64,000 nt of DNA from Aliidiomarina haloalkalitolerans (GTDB taxonomy: Bacteria > Pseudomonadota > Gammaproteobacteria > Enterobacterales > Alteromonadaceae): NCBI RefSeq assembly GCF_003987315.1, contig NZ_PIPI01000004.1, positions 124,001 to 188,000 on the forward strand. The letters run 5' to 3'. Positions 8,309-17,820 of this stretch are shown here, piece by piece. Numbering within the stretch: the first letter of the stretch is position 1; each line of letters opens with the position of its first letter. The notes under the pieces were generated by a model, which made no database searches, was not told where the DNA came from, and worked only from the letters and a program-made list of their open reading frames with translations. The position numbers and the translations under genes were made by a program.

Positions 8309-10186
8309 CTACTTCAGGCGCTGTTTGATTTTCTCCAAAATGCCTTCGGCATCCAACCCCAGTTCGGCACGAATCTCTTCTTGTGAACCGTGTTTAATGA
8401 ATTCGTCAGGTAAGCCAATGTGTAGCAGTGCTGTCGTCTTGTTGCCTGAGCTCAGATACTCACCCACTGCGCTGCCAGCGCCACCGGCGATGACGTTTTC
8501 TTCGAGCGTAACGAGCAGATCATGGTTGGCGCTCAAAGTATCAATAAGTGCGGTGTCGAGCGGCTTCACAAAGCGCATGTCAGCAACCGTTGCATCAAGT
8601 GCTTCCGCTGCTTGCATGGCCTCAGGTAACAAGGTGCCGAAATTGAGAATAGCTACCCGTTGGCCTTTTGCTGGTGTATCTGCTTCGCGCTTCAACTGGC
8701 CTTTGCCAATTGGCAAAGCTTGCAATGGGCTGAAGGAGACGCCAACCGCATTACCGCGTGGATAGCGAACGGCTGCAGGACCCTCGAAGTGATAGCCGGT
8801 GTGCAGCATTAAGCGACACTCGTCTTCGTCACTTGGCGTCATGACCACCATATTTGGCACACAGCGCAAGTAGGTCAGGTCAAATGCACCTTGGTGAGTT
8901 GGACCATCTGCGCCGACAATGCCAGCCCGATCGATAGCGAACAGAACATCGAGATTCTGCAACGCGACGTCATGAATTAATTGGTCATAAGCCCGTTGCA
9001 AGAACGACGAGTAAATCGCCACCACCGGTTTTTCGCCAGCAATTGCAAGCCCGGCAGCAAAGGTGACTGCGTGCTGTTCGGCAATGGCAACGTCAAAATA
9101 CTGTTTCGGGAAACGGCGCGCAAACTCGACCATACCAGACCCTTCGCGCATGGCTGGTGTAATGCCGACTAATTTGCTGTCGATTTCGGCCGTTTCACAG
9201 AGCCAATCGCCAAAAATTTGCGAATACGACGGCAAAGTCGGCGCTTTCTTCGGTAGTGCGTCGGTGCTTGGGTCGAACTTCGGCACGCCATGGTAACCAA
9301 TCGGATCTTTTTCCGCTGGGGCGTAGCCTTTGCCTTTACGGGTAACGATGTGCAGTAATTGCGGGCCTTTCAACGCACGCATATTACTTAAGGTATCGAC
9401 TAAACCGTCAACATCATGACCGTCAATTGGGCCAATATAATTAAATCCGAGTTCTTCAAAAATAGTGCCAGGTGTGACCATGCCTTTGACGTGTTCTTCG
9501 GCGCGACTAACCAGTTCACGCATGCTCGGCAAGCCACTTAATAGTTGCTTGCCGCCTTCGCGCAACGAGGTATAGAACTTACCTGATAAGAGGCGGGCAA
9601 AGTGCGAATTGAGTGCGCCGACGTTCTCTGAAATCGACATTTCGTTGTCGTTGAGAATGACCAGCATGTCTGGGCCGATATCACCGGCATGATTGAGCGC
9701 CTCAAAGGCCATACCCGCCGTCATCGCACCGTCACCAATAACAGCGACCACTTTGCGGTTCTGTTTTTCTTTTTCAGCGGCAACGGCGAGGCCTAATGCA
9801 GCACTAATCGATGTACTCGAATGACCGACCGATAGAACGTCGTATTCACTTTCTTCGCGCCATGGAAACGGATGCAAGCCATCTTTTTGACGAATGGTAT
9901 GCAGTTGGTCACGACGCCCAGTAATAATTTTATGTGGGTAAGCCTGATGGCCAACGTCCCAAACTAAATGATCAAAAGGCGTTTTAAATACATAGTGCAG
10001 CGCGACGGTTAATTCGACGGTGCCTAAACCACTGGCAAGGTGCCCACTACTTTTACTAACTGAAGACAATAAAAATTGACGCAGTTCATCGCTCACTTGC
10101 TTGAGTTTTGTTTTCGGCAAGCCACGTAAGTCGGCTGGCGAGTCAATCAGTTGCAGCAATGGAAAGGCTGAGTTTGCTTGCGTCAT
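8309..10186 (-). CDS. dxs: 1-deoxy-D-xylulose-5-phosphate synthase
   Basis: Dxs condenses pyruvate and glyceraldehyde 3-phosphate, using thiamine pyrophosphate, in the first step of the MEP isoprenoid pathway. The 625-residue product shows the thiamine-binding [18 protein letters not shown] motif, the [15 protein letters not shown] region, the GPIDGHD motif and the C-terminal transketolase-like [15 protein letters not shown] segment. The start lies 4 bases after the ispA stop with no clear ribosome binding site, which suggests translational coupling. The operon order is xseB-ispA-dxs, as in E. coli. Confidence 0.97.
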   Translation of the reverse strand: MTQANSAFPLLQLIDSPADLRGLPKTKLKQVSDELRQFLLSSVSKSSGHLASGLGTVELTVALHYVFKTPFDHLVWDVGHQAYPHKIITGRRDQLHTIRQKDGLHPFPWREESEYDVLSVGHSSTSISAALGLAVAAEKEKQNRKVVAVIGDGAMTAGMAFEALNHAGDIGPDMLVILNDNEMSISENVGALNSHFARLLSGKFYTSLREGGKQLLSGLPSMRELVSRAEEHVKGMVTPGTIFEELGFNYIGPIDGHDVDGLVDTLSNMRALKGPQLLHIVTRKGKGYAPAEKDPIGYHGVPKFDPSTDALPKKAPTLPSYSQIFGDWLCETAEIDSKLVGITPAMREGSGMVEFARRFPKQYFDVAIAEQHAVTFAAGLAIAGEKPVVAIYSSFLQRAYDQLIHDVALQNLDVLFAIDRAGIVGADGPTHQGAFDLTYLRCVPNMVVMTPSDEDECRLMLHTGYHFEGPAAVRYPRGNAVGVSFSPLQALPIGKGQLKREADTPAKGQRVAILNFGTLLPEAMQAAEALDATVADMRFVKPLDTALIDTLSANHDLLVTLEENVIAGGAGSAVGEYLSSGNKTTALLHIGLPDEFIKHGSQEEIRAELGLDAEGILEKIKQRLK

Positions 10187-10190
10187 AATA

Positions 10191-11090
10191 CTAGTGGTCT
10201 CGTGTTACCAAATATTCTGTGAAATCTTGCAGGAGCTCGGTATTGTACGGGATTTGCTGTAAGGCGTGTAGCGCTTTTTCGGTTAACTGCTTGAGCAATT
10301 GCTCGGCGCCATCGATACCTAAAAGCGTAGCATACGTTGTTTTGTTCAAGGCAATATCAGCAGCGGTTGCTTTACCGAGGGTTTCTGGATCGCTCGTTTG
10401 ATCAAGAATATCGTCTTTTACTTGAAACGCTAAGCCAATCGCTTGGCCATATTCGTCTAGCGCTGCCAAAATAGCGGGACTAACATTCGGCGCAGCGAGC
10501 GCACCGATCGCCAGAGCAGCGCGAATCAAGGCCCCGGTTTTAAGGTGATGAATGGTTTCAAGTTCTGATTGCAACGTCGCTTTCCCGGTTGCAGCGATAT
10601 CGAGTGCTTGACCACCGCACATACCGCTCGCGCCACTAGCCTCGGCTAGTTTTCTGATCATCGCTATTTGTTGTTCGGGCGCCAGTTGTGGATGCTCGCG
10701 GCCAATCAACTCAAATGCTAATGCCTGCAAAGCGTCTCCGGCGAGAATGGCAGTTGCTTCACCAAACTTTACATGACAGGTGGGCTGCCCGCGGCGTAAT
10801 GCATCGTTATCCATGGCCGGTAGGTCGTCATGTGCCAGCGAATAAGCATGAATACACTCAAGCGCCGCCGCTGGAGCATCAAGTGCAGCGAGCGGGACAT
10901 CAAGCATTTCACCGGTTGCATAAACCAAAAACGGTCGAATACGTTTACCGCCAAGCAAGGCAGAATAAGCCATTGCTTCTTGTAATTGCGGCGCAGCGGC
11001 AGTGCGATTGAGTTCGTGTTCAAACCACGCGATATGCCGCGCTCGAAACGACTCAAGTTTTTCCTGCAGCAAAGGGGACATGGGGGACAT
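10191..11090 (-). CDS. ispA: Farnesyl diphosphate synthase (geranyltranstransferase)
   Basis: IspA condenses isopentenyl diphosphate with dimethylallyl and geranyl diphosphate to make farnesyl diphosphate, the precursor of quinones and undecaprenol. The 299-residue protein has both aspartate-rich motifs (DDLPAMD, with the following [11 protein letters not shown], and KDDILD) and the GGKRIRP substrate-binding motif. The N-terminus reads MSPMSP because a 9-bp unit containing the start codon is duplicated; the first ATG has a GGAAGG ribosome binding site at better spacing. It sits between xseB and dxs. Confidence 0.96.
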   Translation of the reverse strand: MSPMSPLLQEKLESFRARHIAWFEHELNRTAAAPQLQEAMAYSALLGGKRIRPFLVYATGEMLDVPLAALDAPAAALECIHAYSLAHDDLPAMDNDALRRGQPTCHVKFGEATAILAGDALQALAFELIGREHPQLAPEQQIAMIRKLAEASGASGMCGGQALDIAATGKATLQSELETIHHLKTGALIRAALAIGALAAPNVSPAILAALDEYGQAIGLAFQVKDDILDQTSDPETLGKATAADIALNKTTYATLLGIDGAEQLLKQLTEKALHALQQIPYNTELLQDFTEYLVTRDH

Positions 11091-11108
11091 TAGGTACCTT
11101 CCGGTTGC

Positions 11109-11363
11109 TTAGAATGGCAAATTATCGTTGTCGGGTGTGGCTGCGACTAACTTTTCTTCGCCATTTTGTTGCAACAATTGCTGAACTTTTTGCTCTGCGC
11201 TTGCTAATGTCGCTTGGCTTAAGCGGGTCAGCTCGACAGCGCGTTCAAACTTCGCTAACGAAGCTTCAAGACTCAAGTCGCCGCTTTCAAGTTCACGAAT
11301 AATCCCTTCAAGCTCTTGCATAGATTGTTCAAAATTAATCGGTTGATCCGTCTTTGTGCTCAT
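11109..11363 (-). CDS. xseB: Exodeoxyribonuclease VII small subunit
   Basis: XseB is the small helical subunit that wraps the XseA nuclease in exonuclease VII, which degrades single-stranded DNA. The 84-residue protein has the family core NFEQSMQELEGIIRELESGDLSLEASLAKFE and a glutamine-rich tail. It is the first gene of the xseB-ispA-dxs operon, with an 18-bp gap to ispA. xseA is not in the window. Confidence 0.94.
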   Translation of the reverse strand: MSTKTDQPINFEQSMQELEGIIRELESGDLSLEASLAKFERAVELTRLSQATLASAEQKVQQLLQQNGEEKLVAATPDNDNLPF

Positions 11364-11556
11364 CGTGATCCTCTATCGTCTTGTCGAGCGTCTGTCCTAT
11401 TCACGCCATATTTTATGTTATTGGCGAAACGTTGACGCTGCAGGATAGTTTTTACAATGACTCTAAAATACCACAGGACAGCCAAAAACGCAGTGCTTTA
11501 GAGGGGTAATCTTTGGAGTATATTGTCGATAAACTGGCCGACTGAAGGCCATTCCT

Positions 11557-11564
11557 GCTATAAT
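11557..11564 (+). promoter_or_regulatory. Extended -10 promoter for thiI
   Basis: A consensus TATAAT at 11559-11564 follows the TG of an extended -10 and precedes a GC-rich discriminator (CGCGCGC). It is about 45 bases upstream of the thiI ATG in the divergent xseB/thiI gap. The -35 region is weak. Confidence 0.65.
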
Positions 11565-11609
11565 CGCGCGCTTAATTTTCAACCGAAATAGCAAGTCGCT
11601 GAGGGTCTC

Positions 11610-13070
11610 ATGAAGTTTATTGTTCGTTTACACGCTGAAATCACCATCAAGAGTAAGTCGGTGCGTCAGCGTCACTTAAAAGTATTAACGGGCAATATCA
11701 GAACCTTACTGAAACCACTGCATGACTCGATGCGAGTGCGTAATCATTGGGATCGGATTGAAGTTCATCATGATGATCTGCCGGAATTAACTGCCTTGAC
11801 TATCCGCCACTTGGGGCAAATTCCGGGTATTGCTTACTTTGAGCAAGTAGTCGAGCATCCGCTGACAGACTTTGAAACCTTGCTGGAATGGATTTTACCG
11901 TTACAAACGGATCGTCTGCAGAATAAAAGCTTTGCTGTGCGCGTAAAGCGCAAGGGCAAGCACGAATTCTCCTCAATGGATATGGCTATTTATCTTGGTG
12001 GCGGTATTCGAGCGCGGGTACCAGGTACTCATGTGCAACTAAAAAACCCGCAAGAAGAAATTGTCATTCATGTGATTGAGCAACAAGTATCGCTTGTTCA
12101 GCAACGCTTCGCCGGTTTAGGTGGTTTCCCGTTGCCGACCCAAGAAACAGTTGTGTCACTGATGTCTGGTGGCTTTGACTCTGCCGTTGCCAGCTTTCAG
12201 ATGATTCGTCGGGGTGCACGTACTCATTTTTGCTTCTTTAATTTAGGTGCTGATGCACACGAAGCGGCGGTGCGAGAAATCTCTTATTTCTTGTGGGAGA
12301 AATACTCGAAAACCCATGCGGTGAAGTTTGTTGCTGTTGATTTTTCTGAGGTGGTTGAGCGGATTCTCGAAGCCGGTGATCAAGGCTCATTAGGTGTGTT
12401 GTTGAAACGTGCGATGATGCGCGCGTCGGGTTTAGTCGCAGAACGCCTTAATGCACAAGCGATTGTGACCGGTGAAGCGGTGGGGCAAGTATCGAGCCAA
12501 ACATTAAGTAATTTAAAGTTGATTGACCAAGCCACCGATACGTTAATTCTGCGCCCACTGATTGTGCAAGACAAGCAAACCATTGTCGATTGCGCACGCG
12601 AGATTGGTGTAGAAACGCTGAGTGCAGCAGTGCCAGAATACTGCGGTGTCATTTCCAAACAACCGTCGGTAAAAGTTAAGCCTGAGGTTATCGCTGCAAG
12701 TGAACAAGCCGTGTTACCTGACAGTCTGATTCAAGCAGTCGTTGCCCAATGTCGCGTCATTGATATTCGCGACGCACACGCAACCAAAAATCCAGCGATA
12801 GGCCCGAAAGTACTCGACGCTAATGATGAAGTTCCCGTCGATGCGATTATCATCGACATTCGTCGCGATGAAGAGCAAGAAGAAGCACCGCTCGATGTGC
12901 CCGGACACAAAGTTTTACATATTCCTTTTTTCCGTTTGGCTAGTAAACAGGATATGCTAGACAAGTCGAAGTCCTACTTGTTGTATTGTGAACAGGGCGT
13001 AATGAGTCGTCTGCAAGCGATTCATTTACAAGAGCAAGGATTCTCGCAAGTAGCTGTTTATGAAAAGTAG
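11610..13070 (+). CDS. thiI: tRNA 4-thiouridine sulfurtransferase ThiI with rhodanese domain
   Basis: ThiI adenylates U8 of tRNA and transfers sulfur to make 4-thiouridine, and in enterics also supplies sulfur for the thiazole of thiamine. The 486-residue product has an N-terminal ferredoxin-like region, a THUMP domain, a PP-loop ATP pyrophosphatase domain with SGGFDS at residues 186-191, and a C-terminal rhodanese domain. The two key cysteines are visible: C345 in PEYCGV and the persulfide cysteine C460 in LLYCEQGVMS. The rhodanese extension marks the E. coli type. The promoter is at 11557-11564. Confidence 0.97.
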   Translation: MKFIVRLHAEITIKSKSVRQRHLKVLTGNIRTLLKPLHDSMRVRNHWDRIEVHHDDLPELTALTIRHLGQIPGIAYFEQVVEHPLTDFETLLEWILPLQTDRLQNKSFAVRVKRKGKHEFSSMDMAIYLGGGIRARVPGTHVQLKNPQEEIVIHVIEQQVSLVQQRFAGLGGFPLPTQETVVSLMSGGFDSAVASFQMIRRGARTHFCFFNLGADAHEAAVREISYFLWEKYSKTHAVKFVAVDFSEVVERILEAGDQGSLGVLLKRAMMRASGLVAERLNAQAIVTGEAVGQVSSQTLSNLKLIDQATDTLILRPLIVQDKQTIVDCAREIGVETLSAAVPEYCGVISKQPSVKVKPEVIAASEQAVLPDSLIQAVVAQCRVIDIRDAHATKNPAIGPKVLDANDEVPVDAIIIDIRRDEEQEEAPLDVPGHKVLHIPFFRLASKQDMLDKSKSYLLYCEQGVMSRLQAIHLQEQGFSQVAVYEK

Positions 13071-13102
13071 CCTCGCTGCACACGTTTGAGAAGGAGCAAC
13101 CA

Positions 13103-13456
13103 TTGCAATTTTGGCGGATAACTTTTGTTTTGGTGTTGCTGAGTATTTCAGTTTTGTTTTTAATTCAGTCGCCACCAACACCGCAAACCATGCGCTTTGA
13201 GCATGCCGATAAAATCGCCCATTTTGGTTTATTTTTTATTTTGGCTGGTTCATTGCACTTGGCATTTCGGCCGCGGGTCTGGGTTGGCCTTTTACTTTTG
13301 CTAGTTTATGGCATTGTCATTGAAGTGGTGCAGCACTATGTTCCAGGTCGCGGCGCCGACCCATGGGATCTCGTCGCTGATATGGTTGGCGCGCTGACAT
13401 TTTATGCATTGCGACTCGCCGTGAAAATTCCGCGCCGGCGGCGCTTACAGTCATAA
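13103..13456 (+). CDS. VanZ-like family membrane protein
   Basis: A 117-residue protein with three or four membrane helices and the VanZ-like signature: DKIAHFGLFFILAG, then YGIVIEVVQHYVPGRGADPWDLVADMVGA. Members of this family are mostly uncharacterised; VanZ itself gives low-level teicoplanin resistance in enterococci, which should not be assumed here. The start is TTG, preceded by AAGGAG 6 bases upstream. The TAA stop lies inside a bidirectional terminator shared with srmB. Confidence 0.85.
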   Translation: MQFWRITFVLVLLSISVLFLIQSPPTPQTMRFEHADKIAHFGLFFILAGSLHLAFRPRVWVGLLLLLVYGIVIEVVQHYVPGRGADPWDLVADMVGALTFYALRLAVKIPRRRRLQS

Positions 13457-13484
13457 AAAAAACGTCGCATTAGCGACGTTTTTT
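13455..13484. terminator. Bidirectional terminator overlapping two stop codons
   Basis: AAAAAACGTCGC pairs with GCGACGTTTTTT around the loop ATTA. The left A run (13455-13462) contains the end of the VanZ-like stop codon (13454-13456), and the srmB stop (complement of 13470-13472) lies in the loop. The codons for the last SrmB residues, KKRR, form one arm, so coding and termination signals overlap. Confidence 0.92.
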
Positions 13485-14735
13485 ATTGGCAGTAGCGTTA
13501 GCGACTTTCGTTGCTCTTGCAGCTTTCGCCTTTTTGTCTTTCTTTTTCTTCTTTTTCTTCTTCGCTGGACTTTTGTGTGGGTCCGGGAATTTAAACTGTG
13601 GTTTCAGTTCTTGGATAACTCGGCGCTCTAACCGCTCACCAAGATAGCGCTCAATGCGTCCGAGGTTTTCAGCATCGTGCGCTTCAACCAAAGAAATAGC
13701 GGTTCCTTTCTTGCCCGCGCGGCCGGTACGACCGGTACGGTGCAGGAAGGTGTCGCCTTTACGTGGCAAATCGAAATTAACAACGAGTTCGACGTCGGGA
13801 ATATCGAGACCGCGAGCCGCAACATCGGTGGCAACCAATATGCGTTGGCGAATATTGTTGAACGATTGAATGCGTTTTTGGCGCTCGTCTTGAGGTAACC
13901 CACCTTCGAGTGCCGCAGCGCCAAAGCCAAGTTGACTGAGGAAATTGGCTAAGTCGTGAGCGCGCTCACGTTTACGTACGAACACCAACACGCGGCCATT
14001 GTATTCACGCAGCAAGTGCACGAGCAATTGTTGTTTATGCTCGAGAGTGTCGGCAACGTGCATGCGCTGCAAAATTTTGCCGCGCTCACGGCGAGGTGGC
14101 TCGACATTGATAAACTCAGGGTTGTCGAGGACTTGGGTACTAAACTTGGCCAGCGAGTGACTATCCGTGGTCGCCGAGAATAATAAACGCTGTTTCAGAT
14201 ACATTGCTTCGTTAACAATCTGCTGGACTGGCTCTTTGAAACCCATATCGAGCATACGATCGGCTTCATCGAGAACCAGAATTTCGAGATCTTCAGCACT
14301 AAACTTCTCATCGCCCAAGTAATCAAGCAAACGCCCGGGAGTAGCAACAATAATGTCTAGATTCTGCTTGAGTGCCCCAGTGTGACTACCGAAATTGACA
14401 CCGCCAGTAATGGTTAAGCAGGTTAAGTCGACGACAGCACAAAGCTGTTCGGTGACTCGGCCGATTTGTTCAGCTAGCTCACGTGTTGGCGCCAACACCA
14501 GAGCACGCGCATGACCTGGGTCTTTGCGCGGAAAGTCAATTAAGTGTTGGACTACCGGCAACACAAAGGCCAAGGTTTTACCTGTGCCAGTTGGTGAAGA
14601 GGCGAGTAGATCTCGCCCTTCCAATGCAAGTGGAATAACGTCCTGCTGAATGGTTGTTGGCTTCTTCAAGCCTTGCTCAAGCAATAAGTTAATTAGCTCG
14701 GGTTCTAGCTCGAGCGCAGCCCAATCTGGGGTCAT
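13470..14735 (-). CDS. srmB: DEAD-box ATP-dependent RNA helicase SrmB
   Basis: SrmB unwinds RNA during early assembly of the large ribosomal subunit. The 421-residue protein has all DEAD-box motifs: Q motif, SPTGTGKT, PTRELA, TPGR, DEAD, SAT, ATDVAARG and HRTGRTGRAG. It is assigned to SrmB rather than RhlE or DeaD by LLVHLLRE, VFVRKRER, HDLANFL and GTAISLVEAHD, which closely resemble the E. coli protein. The C-terminal tail is very basic, with eight consecutive lysines followed by KDKKAKAARATK, consistent with RNA binding. The start lies 6 bases after rdgC. Confidence 0.92.
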   Translation of the reverse strand: MTPDWAALELEPELINLLLEQGLKKPTTIQQDVIPLALEGRDLLASSPTGTGKTLAFVLPVVQHLIDFPRKDPGHARALVLAPTRELAEQIGRVTEQLCAVVDLTCLTITGGVNFGSHTGALKQNLDIIVATPGRLLDYLGDEKFSAEDLEILVLDEADRMLDMGFKEPVQQIVNEAMYLKQRLLFSATTDSHSLAKFSTQVLDNPEFINVEPPRRERGKILQRMHVADTLEHKQQLLVHLLREYNGRVLVFVRKRERAHDLANFLSQLGFGAAALEGGLPQDERQKRIQSFNNIRQRILVATDVAARGLDIPDVELVVNFDLPRKGDTFLHRTGRTGRAGKKGTAISLVEAHDAENLGRIERYLGERLERRVIQELKPQFKFPDPHKSPAKKKKKKKKDKKAKAARATKVANATANKKRR

Positions 14736-14741
14736 TGCAGT

Positions 14742-15659
14742 TTATTCTCCGGTAACATTCGCATCAGGGAGCGCCAGTATAGCATAAAGCTGATTAAGCA
14801 TGAGCTGAAACTCTTGGCTCATGAGTGCGAAATCAGCGTCAAGTTGCTCTGCACGTGTTTCGGTGTCATCGGCGTCACGCGCGTCTTTGACCACGTCCAA
14901 GAAACGAATGCGTTTAATCGCATAATCGTCAGTTAAAACAAAGCTCACGCGCTCGTCCCAATCTAACCCAAGTTGCGTACACTGCTTGCCATGCTCTAAG
15001 TGTAAGGCAATTTCAGGGCTAGTGAGATCATGGTCTTTTAAGCGCGCGACGCTTTCGGCTTCGCCTTGTCCACGCAGCTCTGCGTCAGTGCCAAGGTAAA
15101 ACGGTGTCGGTGCTGCTTGCTCCGCTAGCCACTGAGTGAAGAACACACTGCCGTTCGTTTCAGGACCCCAAGGGCGAATCGGTAATGAACCTAAACAGCT
15201 GCGCAGGAGTGCCGTTACTTCTTCAGCACGGGTTGCACTTGATGCGTCGACCAAGACGCGCTGCGCATCAAAGTCTAACATCAACCAGATAATTGAATGG
15301 CGGCTAAGAGCTTGCGGCAGCAAGCGCTGAACAATGTCTTCCTTGGCAGCTTGCAAATCTTTGCGTGGCATTGGCCGTGCGTGCTCTTGCTGAAATTGTT
15401 CCCTTAGTGACTCGAGTTCCATTTGCACGGCGCTCGCAGGCATAACTTTTTCTTCTTTACGAGCGCATAACAACACATGCTTACCAATTTGGTGAACCAG
15501 CGGTGCGTCTTCATCATTGAGTGGCGATACCCAACCAAAGCTCATCGGCTCATGGCGCGCACAGGGAGTAAAGCGGCGTTCCTCTAACAGCTTCTCAGCC
15601 TCGTCGCTCCAAGTGAAAGGTTGAGTAAATTGATAGATCCGCAAATTTTTAAACCACAT
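14742..15659 (-). CDS. rdgC: Recombination-associated protein RdgC
   Basis: RdgC forms a ring-shaped dimer that binds double-stranded DNA and restrains RecA-mediated strand exchange. The 305-residue product begins MWFKNLRIYQFTQPF and contains FGWVSPL and IWLMLDFDAQRVLVDASSA, matching RdgC across its full length. The ATG is preceded by GGGAG about 10 bases upstream. It is followed by srmB with a 6-bp gap, so the two are probably cotranscribed. Confidence 0.95.
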   Translation of the reverse strand: MWFKNLRIYQFTQPFTWSDEAEKLLEERRFTPCARHEPMSFGWVSPLNDEDAPLVHQIGKHVLLCARKEEKVMPASAVQMELESLREQFQQEHARPMPRKDLQAAKEDIVQRLLPQALSRHSIIWLMLDFDAQRVLVDASSATRAEEVTALLRSCLGSLPIRPWGPETNGSVFFTQWLAEQAAPTPFYLGTDAELRGQGEAESVARLKDHDLTSPEIALHLEHGKQCTQLGLDWDERVSFVLTDDYAIKRIRFLDVVKDARDADDTETRAEQLDADFALMSQEFQLMLNQLYAILALPDANVTGE

Positions 15660-15719
15660 AATTTCTTGCTCCCAGGCTATTATTTTTGAGCTCGAATCAT
15701 ACCGAAGAACAGCGCCGGG

Positions 15720-17498
15720 TTACGAATTATTTTCGTCATCCTTTGCGTTAAATTTAACTGGAAACTGGAATGTGTATAAGAGACCTTGGTTTGGCGTGCT
15801 GCTGACGTCAATATGGCCATTCAGTGTGTGCGTGATCATGTCATAAATAATGTGCGTGCCTAAACCACTGCCGCCTTGCGACCGTTCGGTGGTAAAGAAT
15901 GGTTCAAATAAATGCTCAAGTTGGTTCGAAGTTAAACCAATGCCATTGTCATGGTATTCGCCCACTAAGCGATTATCTTGTTGTTCTAGCTTCAGTGAAA
16001 TAACGCCTTGATTACGGTCTTTAAAGCCATGAATAATGCTATTCATCAACATGTTGGTCAGTGCTTGCGCAAATGCACCAACTGAGAACTTGGCGACGAT
16101 ATGAGGACATTCAATGGCAACGCTCACATTCTTTTTCCGTAGTTTGGGTTGTAGCGCTTTGATAATTTTATTCACGTATTCGTCAATGTACACATCACGT
16201 TCACTGTCAGTAATTTGGTCGACAGCCATTTGTTTAAAGCCGTCCATAATCTCGTTGGCGCGCTCGAGGTTGGCAGCAACAATAGCCTCGCTTTCAACTG
16301 CATTGTTAATAAACTTGGCAAATTGCTCGCGGGTGAGCTTACCTTCTTCAACGTTGGTTTGCAGTTGGTCAAGTTGTTCTTTTAGATAGCTGGTTGCAGT
16401 CAAACTGACACCTAAAGGAGTGCTGACATCATGGCTAATGCTCGCCACTAAAGCCCCTAACGATGCGAGCTTTTCCGATTCCATGACTTGACTGCGAGCT
16501 TGCTGTAAAAACTCGATGGTTTCTTCAAGTTCCCGATTCGCTTGTTTGAGTTTTGATTCGGTTAGTCGGCGCTGATGGATTTCTTGCTCCAGCGACTGCT
16601 GACGGACTTCAAGTTCCTGTCGCCGCCGCTCAATGTCGAGCATGAGGTTACTAATGCCAATGGTTTTTTCCGAAATTTCTCGCTCGAGCTTAATATTTTG
16701 CTCTTCGAGCTGACGATTGGCATCGGCAAGCTCACGTTGCGATATTTCAAATGCTTCTTGATGATGTCGTAAGCGCTGCAGCAATTCGTTATAGGCGTGC
16801 TCGAGGAGCGTGAATTCATTCGATTCAGCTTGCTGTAAGAATACCTGTGAACCATCCGGGTCATCCGGATTGAATTGACGAATTTGCTCAATGAACTGGG
16901 AAAATGGTCGGCGTAGAAAAATCCGAAACGCAATGGTAAATAGAATAATTAAAAGAGCGCTTTTAATCAGCGCTGCCACGACTAACACGGCTAAAGTAGG
17001 TTTCAGTTTCTCTATGGTAATGTCGCGGCTAGAAAATAGAATAACCTCGCCAACAATTTCTGAACCACCCGCAAACTCCCAGACTAACGGGCTATAAAAA
17101 CCAAATACACCTTGGTATTCGATGACTTGATCGGGCGAATTAAGTTGTTCCAGTCGTTCTTTGGGAGGAACTCTACCAGCTTGATAAATTTGCCGACCTT
17201 GCTCGTCACGCAAAATAATACCGCTAATTGAAGGGACGTTCAGTAAGCCCGTTGCCAATGCCTCAGCTTGAGGAATATTAAATTCCCACATGGCTCGGGC
17301 AAAACTTGCAGCAAACGTATGATGCTGCTGACGAATATCATTTAGCAGACTGTCGCGGGTATTGTTGTACTCAATAGCCACCTGGACCATAGTTATGGTC
17401 AAGGTTAATAAAAAGTACACGGTCAACACGCTCGTTAACAGCACACGGCTAATGCTATTTTGCGGCTGTAACATGTCTGCTTGAGAGTTGTTCGACAA
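15720..17498 (-). CDS. Orphan membrane sensor histidine kinase
   Basis: A 592-residue two-component sensor kinase. It has a membrane helix near residues 15-40, a periplasmic sensor domain with AMWEFNIPQAEALA and PSISGIIL as in CHASE-like sensors, a second helix, a HAMP-like region, a long coiled coil of about 110 residues, and then HisKA and HATPase_c domains. The phospho-accepting His is about residue 356 in SISHDVSTPLG; the N box (MNSIIHGF) and G boxes (DNGIGL, GGSGLGTHI) are intact. No response regulator is adjacent. The start is uncertain: the TTG at 17498 has AAGGGG 9 bases upstream, while the ATG at 17474 and an upstream TTG at 17549 lack one. Confidence 0.88.
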   Translation of the reverse strand: MSNNSQADMLQPQNSISRVLLTSVLTVYFLLTLTITMVQVAIEYNNTRDSLLNDIRQQHHTFAASFARAMWEFNIPQAEALATGLLNVPSISGIILRDEQGRQIYQAGRVPPKERLEQLNSPDQVIEYQGVFGFYSPLVWEFAGGSEIVGEVILFSSRDITIEKLKPTLAVLVVAALIKSALLIILFTIAFRIFLRRPFSQFIEQIRQFNPDDPDGSQVFLQQAESNEFTLLEHAYNELLQRLRHHQEAFEISQRELADANRQLEEQNIKLEREISEKTIGISNLMLDIERRRQELEVRQQSLEQEIHQRRLTESKLKQANRELEETIEFLQQARSQVMESEKLASLGALVASISHDVSTPLGVSLTATSYLKEQLDQLQTNVEEGKLTREQFAKFINNAVESEAIVAANLERANEIMDGFKQMAVDQITDSERDVYIDEYVNKIIKALQPKLRKKNVSVAIECPHIVAKFSVGAFAQALTNMLMNSIIHGFKDRNQGVISLKLEQQDNRLVGEYHDNGIGLTSNQLEHLFEPFFTTERSQGGSGLGTHIIYDMITHTLNGHIDVSSTPNQGLLYTFQFPVKFNAKDDENNS

Positions 17499-17708
17499 AG
17501 TGAGCAAACCCCTTGAGTACCAAACGTTGAAACTTATCGATATTTTCAATGTTCGGTGATGATTATTTTGTTTGGTTTTTGTTGACCTAGTGTAACCACG
17601 ACGGGCAGGAATGAAAACATTTTGTTGGCTAGCCGTCAGATGGATAACAGTTGTGAAGTTTTATTTGCAGCGGTGGTTAAATTTTTAGCGATATTTTATG
17701 AAGGTTTA

Positions 17709-17737
17709 GTTACATATATGTGTCAGAAGTATATAAT
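17709..17737 (+). promoter_or_regulatory. Porin promoter with weak candidate Pho box
   Basis: GTTACA (17709-17714) and TATAAT (17732-17737) are separated by 17 bases. The 18 bases 17709-17726 match 13 positions of the E. coli Pho-box consensus (two TGTCA half-sites with a TAWAW spacer): the second half-site TGTCA and the spacer TATAT are exact and the first half-site is TTACA. The box ends only 5 bases before the -10, closer than in the phoB and pstS promoters. Apart from this promoter, the gap from 17499 to 17820 holds no gene. Confidence 0.45.
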
Positions 17738-17820
17738 TTTCTCCGCTCGTTGCTATTACACGGTGAATGTCCGTCAGGCATTCATACTTGTTAACTAAGT
17801 CAGTTCAAGGCCGGACTCCT

